Positions 1 through 4,213 of a DNA stretch of 7,702 nt are shown here, in pieces. A model generated the notes under the pieces. That model saw only the letters and a list, made by a program, of their open reading frames with translations. It was not told the origin of the DNA and searched no databases. Numbering within the stretch: the stretch's first letter is position 1; every line of letters starts with the position of its first letter. Position numbers and translations under genes: made by a program. This DNA comes from Oscillospiraceae bacterium (GTDB taxonomy: Bacteria > Bacillota > Clostridia > Oscillospirales > Ruminococcaceae): positions 1 to 7,702 of the forward strand of contig JAISVP010000148.1 in the NCBI GenBank assembly GCA_031271475.1, in the 5' to 3' direction.

Positions 1-17
1 CGTGTGCTTTCCGATCT
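1..17. other. Probable sequencing-adapter remnant at the contig edge
   Basis: The first 17 bases read CGTGTGCTTTCCGATCT. This equals the 3' end of the Illumina TruSeq read-2 adapter, CGTGTGCTCTTCCGATCT, with one C missing. The match stops where the aldose-epimerase-like reading frame starts to make sense, at about base 18. It is best treated as library-construction residue and not as genome. It also implies that the upstream part of the first gene is missing because the contig ends here. Confidence 0.85.
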
Positions 18-401
18 GTATTTGACAGCCGTATGCTGCCGACCGGGGAACTTGTAAAGTTAGAAAGTGCGGATTTAGAATACAAAAACGGCATAAAATG
101 CCCTGCGGTACAGGAACTGCCCAATGATATGTACAGTGTAGATTCCTATATTAACAGCATAATGATTACAGATATTCCCACCGGAAAAGGCATCTTCTAC
201 ACGCCGTCAAACGAACATAAATTCTGGATTTTCTGGAATGACGGCGGCGGGAAAGGTTTCTTTTGCCCGGAACCCATGACGGCAATGATTAACGCCCCCA
301 ACCTTGACTTGCCGCGGCTTTTAACAGGCTACACGGAAGTGCCTCCGAAAGGAAAATATACACCCGGTTTGGTCGTTTCCGTTTTAAGAACCAATTTTTA
401 A
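18..401 (+). CDS. Aldose 1-epimerase (galactose mutarotase-like) family protein, C-terminal fragment
   Basis: This is the C-terminal part of a galactose-mutarotase-fold enzyme, a family that interconverts the alpha and beta anomers of aldoses in the cytoplasm. The reading frame is open from the left edge. The ATG at 33 is internal, because the codons at 18-32 (VFDSR) continue naturally into MLPTGE, a typical family segment. The tail has the family signature: FWIFWNDGG, then GFFCPEP, then INAPNLDLP, then a closing beta-rich strand segment. By comparison with Lactococcus GalM, the Glu in CPEP (codon 270-272) sits where the catalytic base is found; the catalytic His would lie upstream and is not in the window. 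About 127 residues remain of a protein usually near 300. The sugar specificity cannot be read from this fragment, and the family includes many proteins not active on galactose. It converges on the minus-strand ogg gene. Confidence 0.85.
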   Translation, partial: VFDSRMLPTGELVKLESADLEYKNGIKCPAVQELPNDMYSVDSYINSIMITDIPTGKGIFYTPSNEHKFWIFWNDGGGKGFFCPEPMTAMINAPNLDLPRLLTGYTEVPPKGKYTPGLVVSVLRTNF

Positions 402-417
402 AGCCGCACTTTTTCTT

Positions 418-673
418 ACCCTTTGAGTGTTTTCTTACAGGCGGTGTCCGGTACCGTAAGGCACACGAGCGACTATAACTTGAACCCTTTGAGTTTTTTC
501 TTACAGACGGTGTCCGGTACCGTAAGGCACACACGGCGACTGGTTCCAATATAACACGAACCCTTTGAGTGTTTTCTTACAGGCGATGGCTGGTACCGTA
601 AGGCACACGGCAACTATAACTTGAACCCTTTGAGTTTTTTCTTACAGGCGGTGGCTGGTACCGTAAGGCACAC
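418..673. repeat. Four tandem-spaced copies of a 49-bp intergenic repeat
   Basis: Four cores of about 49 bp lie at 418-466, 484-532, 560-608 and 625-673. Each begins ACCCTTTGAGT, continues through TTTTCTTACAG and ends GGTACCGTAAGGCACAC. They are separated by 16-27 bp of less conserved sequence that often contains ACTATAACTTG. Start-to-start spacings are 66, 76 and 65 bp. Copies 1 and 3 share TGTTTT and copies 2 and 4 share TTTTTT at one site, while copies 1-2 (GTGTCC) and 3-4 (TGGCT) pair at another. Each core contains the inverted pair CTTAC/GTAAG enclosing the palindrome GGTACC, so each could form a small imperfect hairpin in RNA or single-stranded DNA. A partial copy (TTTTTCTTAC) precedes copy 1. 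Function is unknown; the position between two convergent genes suggests a non-coding dispersed-repeat family. Apart from this array and the palindrome that follows, 402-729 holds nothing I can identify. Confidence 0.9.
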
Positions 674-685
674 ACGAGCGTTGTT

Positions 686-715
686 AACACAGCATATACG
701 GGTATATGCTGTGTT
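686..715. terminator. Perfect palindrome downstream of ogg, possible terminator
   Basis: The arms AACACAGCATATAC (686-699) and GTATATGCTGTGTT (702-715) are exact reverse complements around a GG centre. The structure begins 15 bases past the ogg stop codon when read on the minus strand, and it also lies downstream of the plus-strand epimerase gene. That placement fits transcription termination for the convergent pair. There is no good T-run after the stem on either strand: plus reads TGCCTG and minus reads AACAACG. Intrinsic termination is therefore uncertain, and the element may instead protect a 3' end. Confidence 0.5.
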
Positions 716-729
716 TGCCTGTGCCCAAA

Positions 730-1530
730 TTAATAACCGTTGCGTCTGTAATGGAACAGGTACTGCTGTGCAATACCGGGATATTTCATGACGGTATCAG
801 GCAGTCCTTGCGGATAACAGTCCGCCAAAGCACGTCTTATCCACGTATCGACAGGAAATGCATCCAATCGGTTAAGCCCGAATAACAGCACACAGTCACA
901 GACTTTCGCACCTATCCCGAGAACATTTAACAGTGATTTACGCGCCCCGGCAATCGGGGCGTGTTTTATTTTATCCAAGTCTAACTCTCCGTTTTGCACC
1001 ATTTTTGCGGCATTTATTATGTAAGGCGCCCTGTACCCCAATTTTATAAAATCCAATTCATTCTCCGCAGTTTCGGAAAGTTCCCGCGAAGTCGGAAAGT
1101 GTCCGTAATACCCGCATAAGTCATTGATATTCTTTTTTATACGGGGTATATTATTGTTTTGGGAAATAATAAAGGAAATAAGCATTTCATAACTGTTTTG
1201 TTTAAGTATACGTATTCCGCCCCCGAATTCACATGCCTTTGCCATAACGGGATCTGCTGACAGCTGCCGTTTAACCTCACCGTAATCTGTATCCAAGTCA
1301 AAATAGTCAGCCCAGAAATCAGTATCTTCAAGGCATACATTATGCAGTATGAATTTATTCCCGGACTGTGAAACAGTCAGTTCCCTGTCAAGAACATACC
1401 CGTGATACGTATCTTCTGAAACCTTATCCCAACGGAATGTCTGTCCGCATTCAAAGGTATCAAAGAGGGTAAAATCATCCTGCACGAGGATTAAGTTTCC
1501 ATTTTCTTCAAAAATCTTCATAACTGCCAT
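730..1530 (-). CDS. ogg: OGG1-type 8-oxoguanine DNA glycosylase/AP lyase
   Basis: This enzyme family excises 8-oxoguanine from DNA by base-excision repair and nicks the abasic site with a lysine Schiff base. The 266 residues contain FECGQTFRW (27-34), the N-terminal OGG signature. SQNNNIPRIKK (123-133) resembles the SxNNNIxRI loop of human OGG1. The helix-hairpin-helix-GPD motif spans about 200-233, with GIGAKVCDC placing the catalytic Lys at 209 and FPVDTW placing the essential Asp at 228 (human K249 and D268). LGYRAPY matches the OGG1 LGYRARY segment. Both catalytic residues are present, so activity is expected. Length is normal for the family. Two starts are possible. ATG 1530 has GGAG 13 bases upstream. 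ATG 1521 gives 263 residues and overlaps the dut stop as ATGA. A 9-bp tandem duplication at 1520-1537 created the second ATG. It is the last gene of the operon, so expression is probably coupled to dut. AlkA-type glycosylases are related, but the GQTFRW and NNNI signatures favour OGG. Confidence 0.93.
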   Translation of the reverse strand: MAVMKIFEENGNLILVQDDFTLFDTFECGQTFRWDKVSEDTYHGYVLDRELTVSQSGNKFILHNVCLEDTDFWADYFDLDTDYGEVKRQLSADPVMAKACEFGGGIRILKQNSYEMLISFIISQNNNIPRIKKNINDLCGYYGHFPTSRELSETAENELDFIKLGYRAPYIINAAKMVQNGELDLDKIKHAPIAGARKSLLNVLGIGAKVCDCVLLFGLNRLDAFPVDTWIRRALADCYPQGLPDTVMKYPGIAQQYLFHYRRNGY

Positions 1531-1979
1531 AACTGCCGGGATTCTCCGGAAACCGTTCCGGTTGAGCCAAACCCGCCCTCCCCCCTGTCAGTACAAGGTA
1601 AAATATCAGCCGTAACGGTCTGAACCTTTATCACAGGACATATTACCATCTGAGCGATTTTCATACCGGGCACAATCTTAAACGCCTGTTTGGAATGGTT
1701 TATCAGAATCACTTTAATCTCGCCGGTATATCCCGAATCGACCGTACCAGGTGAATTAAGCACCGTAATACCGGAGTTTACTGCCAATCCCGAACGCGGA
1801 CGTATTTCCGCCTGAGTAAGCGGCGGCAAACCGATTGCAATACCGGTTGGGATCAGTTTAAATTCGCCGGGCGGCAGCTTTGCTTCAACGCAGCTGCACA
1901 GGTCAAGCCCCGCATCCGATTCATGTGCATATTGCGGAATTACCGCATTCTCATGCAATTTTTTTATAAGTAATTTCAA
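1518..1979 (-). CDS. dut: Deoxyuridine 5'-triphosphate nucleotidohydrolase (dUTPase)
   Basis: It hydrolyses dUTP to dUMP and pyrophosphate in the cytoplasm, keeping uracil out of DNA and supplying the thymidylate precursor. All five trimeric-dUTPase motifs are visible in the 153 residues: I, ESDAGLDL (20-27); II, PRSGLA (61-66); III, GTVDSGYTGEI (78-88) with the catalytic Asp81 and the uracil-stacking Tyr84; IV, GMKIAQMVI (105-113); V, the mobile C-terminal arm RGEGGFGSTG (132-141). Motif III has Thr where many homologues have Arg or Gln (YRGE, YQGQ), a mild deviation. The length is usual for the family. The start is TTG at 1979-1977, supported by AGGAGAG eight bases upstream. It overlaps the stop of the preceding gene as TTGA, suggesting translational coupling. 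The last residues RQLWQL come from a 9-bp duplication shared with the ogg start. It is the middle gene of a three-gene operon. Confidence 0.96.
   Translation of the reverse strand: MKLLIKKLHENAVIPQYAHESDAGLDLCSCVEAKLPPGEFKLIPTGIAIGLPPLTQAEIRPRSGLAVNSGITVLNSPGTVDSGYTGEIKVILINHSKQAFKIVPGMKIAQMVICPVIKVQTVTADILPCTDRGEGGFGSTGTVSGESRQLWQL
1520..1537. repeat. 9-bp tandem duplication across the dut/ogg junction
   Basis: ATAACTGCC occurs twice back to back, at 1520-1528 and 1529-1537. On the coding (minus) strand this is GGCAGTTAT twice. It lengthens the dUTPase tail by three residues (QL becomes QLWQL) without changing its frame. It also gives ogg a second in-frame ATG, nine bases upstream of the ATG that overlaps the dut stop as ATGA. 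Confidence 0.9.
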
Positions 1980-4021
1980 AATTTAATCTCTCCTGTATCT
2001 CCGCAGACAGTAACAGTACTGCCTTCCTTTATTTCCGACATTGCACCGATAACGGCAACCGCACAGGGGATTCCGAATTCCCTTGCGGCTATGGCGGTGT
2101 GGCATATCGGAGAGCCTTTTTCCGTTATTATTCCGCCTGCCAGAAGCAGATTGGCCGTCCAGACCGGAGCAGTATAAGACGTAATCAAAACATCGCCCTG
2201 TTCGAGTCTGTAAATGTCCGCAATATCCTTGATAATTTTTGCTTTTCCTTCGGCAGTTCCGCCGGATGCGGGTATTCCCTTAAGAACATTTTCACCGTCC
2301 GAACGCGCCTTTGGCTGAATCCGCCCGGGTTCAAAATTACGGAAGCAACTGTAATACAGTTTGTTCTTTTCGGCTTTTTCCTTTAAGTTTTCACCGTCAT
2401 GCAAGTCGCCTGCCGTAAGATGATAAATACCGTCTTTCTCATCCAGCAGCCCTTTGGAATATAATTCCTCACCCAATTTTTCAGTAAATTTCCGCAATAC
2501 AAAGCAATACTTTTCAGACAGTTCCCAAAGTTCACCGCAGCATTTCAGAACTTCATGCAAAAGCCGTGACTGCTTGCTATATTTTTCTAAATGCATTTTT
2601 GGGACATGACCGCGCGAATATGCACGGTCGTCAAGAGCAGTAAAAATCTTAACCGTTTCGAGCAGCATTCCGGGTTTTTCATCACAGTTAGGGTAAGACG
2701 GATCCTGCTCATACAGAGAATAATACTTATATTTCCCTATAATTTCGGGAATATTTTCATCATATACGGTAACATTTTCCTTTCCGCGTAATTTACGGCT
2801 TACATTCCACAAATCCTTTACCGCCTGTATATACGGAAATGCAGAATTGCCGGTATTTACGGTATCGCCGTCCTTAAAAGCGCCGTAAACCACCATGCTC
2901 ATAACCGTGTAAGAATAATACAGATACTGCATTTCATAAAAATCACCTTCGGATACGGATGTCAGTAAATCGGTCAGTCCCTGAATATCCATACCATTAA
3001 GGTTAATTAAATCAAGCCGTTCAAGCCGCCGCTGTGCCGCGGCTTTCTTTTTTTCATATAAACTTAACTCTTTCCTTATCTGATACCGGGTTATTTTAGG
3101 CAAGTCAGACTGCCCGGCATAAAGCCGTGAACAGTAAATTTCACTGTCTGTAAGTACAGCCTTTTTAGGGCTTGGAAACTGTGAAAAGAACCTGTTTAAC
3201 ATCCGCTTATTCCAGTCAATCACAAAAGCTTTCCGGCAATCCCCGGTCACTAACCCGCCTGTTTCCGGACACCGTACATCCGGCTGAGCAAAATCCGCCG
3301 ACAGGATATATAAAACGTCATTGGCATACGCCCATCTGACTGACACAGGCCTGCCCCTTGCGGACTGTATTTTAAGCAGATTGTCAGATATTTCCCTAAC
3401 CATGTCAGCTTGCAGGTCAAGCCCGGTAATCACGCCGTTATACCAGTCATAATACCCTTCGGTTCCGTCTGTTTCAACAGCAATAACCCTGTCCCCCAAC
3501 GCACTCATACCGCAAGCAGTTCCGGTAATTTCCGGATTAATCATTTTCTGCACAATAACGGACATTTCCGCGTGTTTAACACGCATTCTGTTATACCGGT
3601 AATAACTTACAATATTTTTATCATAAGCCGCGCACCAGCACCGCTTTACCGCCTCCTTAACTTCCTCACAGTCACCGAGTCCGAAAAAACTTTTATATTC
3701 AAATTTCAGCGTGCCTTTTCCGGGCCCGCTATGCAGACCGCTCGTCCTTACCGCCCATAAACCGCCTTTAATAAACGCTGTCATTTCCTCATCAAGCTGC
3801 GGCTGGAGCTTTCCGTTCATAATCAAATCAACGATATTATACGGCACACTGTCGGTACTGATACCGTTATGCTTCAAAAAATCCGCAAAGCATTTAACCG
3901 ATATAACATATCCGTTAGGAACATTCACGCCGTAATTGCAAAGGCTGACGGTCCAGTCGGTTTTTTCACCGAAAAGCTCGGCACGGTTTATTAAATTTGT
4001 CAGTTCGTTAAACGAATACAT
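1976..4021 (-). CDS. PEP-utilising (rifampin phosphotransferase-like) protein with a degenerate ATP-grasp domain
   Basis: I read this 681-residue protein as a distant relative of rifampin phosphotransferase and PEP synthase. An N-terminal PPDK_N-like ATP-grasp region covers about 1-245, a helical middle about 300-580, and a swivelling phosphohistidine domain about 580-681. There is no PEP/pyruvate TIM barrel, which matches the Rph layout. The C-terminal domain keeps ICHTAIAAREFGIPCAV, with the phospho-acceptor His at 641. In the N-terminal half Lys20 (FGEKTDW) and Arg92 (AVRTSG) remain. However, the usual QDIEW is VSVRW (226-230) and the usual YILQARP is YILSADF (238-244), removing the expected Glu, Gln and Arg. 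It is also shorter than the roughly 800-870 residues of Rph or PEP synthase. The start is ATG 4021 with GGAG four bases upstream; the in-frame GTG at 4060 lies just inside the promoter, upstream of any plausible transcription start, so it cannot be used. It is the first gene of the operon and overlaps dut by four bases. Its substrate is unknown; a pseudoenzyme or an altered phosphotransferase are both possible. Confidence 0.8.
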   Translation of the reverse strand: MYSFNELTNLINRAELFGEKTDWTVSLCNYGVNVPNGYVISVKCFADFLKHNGISTDSVPYNIVDLIMNGKLQPQLDEEMTAFIKGGLWAVRTSGLHSGPGKGTLKFEYKSFFGLGDCEEVKEAVKRCWCAAYDKNIVSYYRYNRMRVKHAEMSVIVQKMINPEITGTACGMSALGDRVIAVETDGTEGYYDWYNGVITGLDLQADMVREISDNLLKIQSARGRPVSVRWAYANDVLYILSADFAQPDVRCPETGGLVTGDCRKAFVIDWNKRMLNRFFSQFPSPKKAVLTDSEIYCSRLYAGQSDLPKITRYQIRKELSLYEKKKAAAQRRLERLDLINLNGMDIQGLTDLLTSVSEGDFYEMQYLYYSYTVMSMVVYGAFKDGDTVNTGNSAFPYIQAVKDLWNVSRKLRGKENVTVYDENIPEIIGKYKYYSLYEQDPSYPNCDEKPGMLLETVKIFTALDDRAYSRGHVPKMHLEKYSKQSRLLHEVLKCCGELWELSEKYCFVLRKFTEKLGEELYSKGLLDEKDGIYHLTAGDLHDGENLKEKAEKNKLYYSCFRNFEPGRIQPKARSDGENVLKGIPASGGTAEGKAKIIKDIADIYRLEQGDVLITSYTAPVWTANLLLAGGIITEKGSPICHTAIAAREFGIPCAVAVIGAMSEIKEGSTVTVCGDTGEIKF
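1988..1994 (-). promoter_or_regulatory. Ribosome binding site for dut, supports a TTG start
   Basis: AGGAGAG lies eight bases before the TTG at 1979. It is a near-ideal Shine-Dalgarno site located inside the 3' end of the upstream gene. It decides in favour of the non-ATG start, which also gives the expected N-terminal length for a dUTPase. Confidence 0.8.
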
Positions 4022-4046
4022 AAATCTCCATATTGCAGTTGTCAAA

Positions 4047-4059
4047 TGATATTGTATCA
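4047..4059. promoter_or_regulatory. Small palindrome overlapping the operon -10, possible operator
   Basis: TGATA (4047-4051) and TATCA (4055-4059) are exact inverted arms around TTG and cover the whole -10 of the minus-strand promoter. A repressor bound here would block polymerase. The arms are only five bases long in AT-rich DNA, so chance is a real alternative. No regulator gene is visible in the window. Confidence 0.25.
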
Positions 4060-4079
4060 CATATAAGTCTTATTGTCAA
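4051..4079 (-). promoter_or_regulatory. Extended -10 sigma-A promoter of the PEP-utilising protein/dut/ogg operon
   Basis: On the minus strand, -35 TTGACA (4079-4074) is followed by a 17-base spacer and then -10 TACAAT (4056-4051), with TG one base before the -10. Transcription should begin near 4044, giving a leader of about 24 bases before ATG 4021. This is the only clear promoter for the three-gene operon. Confidence 0.85.
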
Positions 4080-4103
4080 CAAAATATTTTTTCAGAAAGG
4101 GGG

Positions 4104-4132
4104 TTGACATGATATGACATATATGGTATAAT
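4104..4132 (+). promoter_or_regulatory. Consensus extended -10 sigma-A promoter of the secreted LRR protein
   Basis: TTGACA (4104-4109), a 17-base spacer and TATAAT (4127-4132) match the vegetative consensus exactly, with TG at 4124-4125 forming an extended -10. Transcription should start near 4139, leaving a leader of about 75 bases before ATG 4214. The -35 lies 24 bp from the -35 of the divergent operon promoter, so the two may compete or be co-regulated. Confidence 0.9.
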
Positions 4133-4162
4133 ATAATTGGCATAGATTATATGCAGTATCTT

Positions 4163-4190
4163 ATACCGGCTGGTACAACCGGCTTGGTAT
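4163..4190 (+). other. Hairpin in the 5' leader of the secreted LRR protein mRNA
   Basis: The transcript can fold into about 12 base pairs. AUACC (4163-4167) pairs with GGUAU (4186-4190), and GGCUGGU (4168-4174) pairs with ACCGGCU (4178-4184, including two G-U pairs) around an ACA loop, with one bulged U at 4185. It sits between the predicted transcription start and the ribosome binding site, without a following U-run, so it is not a terminator. It may stabilise the mRNA or modulate translation. It does not resemble a riboswitch that I recognise. Confidence 0.5.
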
Positions 4191-4201
4191 GTCAAATTGA
4201 A

Positions 4202-4207
4202 AGGAGA
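4202..4207 (+). promoter_or_regulatory. Ribosome binding site fixing the start at ATG 4214
   Basis: AGGAGA lies six bases before ATG 4214. The in-frame ATG at 4151 has no such site, is only about a dozen bases from the predicted transcription start, and would add 21 hydrophilic or irregular residues in front of an otherwise perfect signal peptide. Confidence 0.9.
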
Positions 4208-4213
4208 GAAACA

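Noticed and set aside
289..549. Minus-strand open frame with a repeated CALRYRTP.VRK.SKG peptide
   Set aside because: It is the translation of two copies of the intergenic repeat in a shared frame. The next copy is 76 bp away, out of frame, there is no convincing ribosome binding site, and the frame runs into the epimerase gene.
418..673. CRISPR array
   Set aside because: The repeated core is about 49 bp and divergent, and the intervals are only 16-27 bp and partly similar to each other. Real spacers would be 25-45 bp and unrelated, and no cas gene is near.
730..4021. Anti-phage defence island built on the PEP-utilising protein, dUTPase and glycosylase
   Set aside because: dUTPase and OGG have intact housekeeping signatures and normal lengths, and no nuclease, toxin, sensor or mobile element is next to them. 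A defence role would be speculation.
4022..4060. GTG 4060 as start of the PEP-utilising protein
   Set aside because: The codon lies in the promoter immediately before the -10, upstream of any plausible transcription start. ATG 4021 has its own GGAG.
4168..4176. GGCTGGTAC shared by the leader hairpin and intergenic repeat copies 3 and 4
   Set aside because: Only nine bases match, with no similarity beyond them. Chance is the simplest explanation.
4151..4213. ATG 4151 as start of the secreted protein, or a leader peptide
   Set aside because: It has no ribosome binding site, sits about 12 bases from the predicted transcription start, and the extra residues are the translated hairpin in front of a standard signal peptide.
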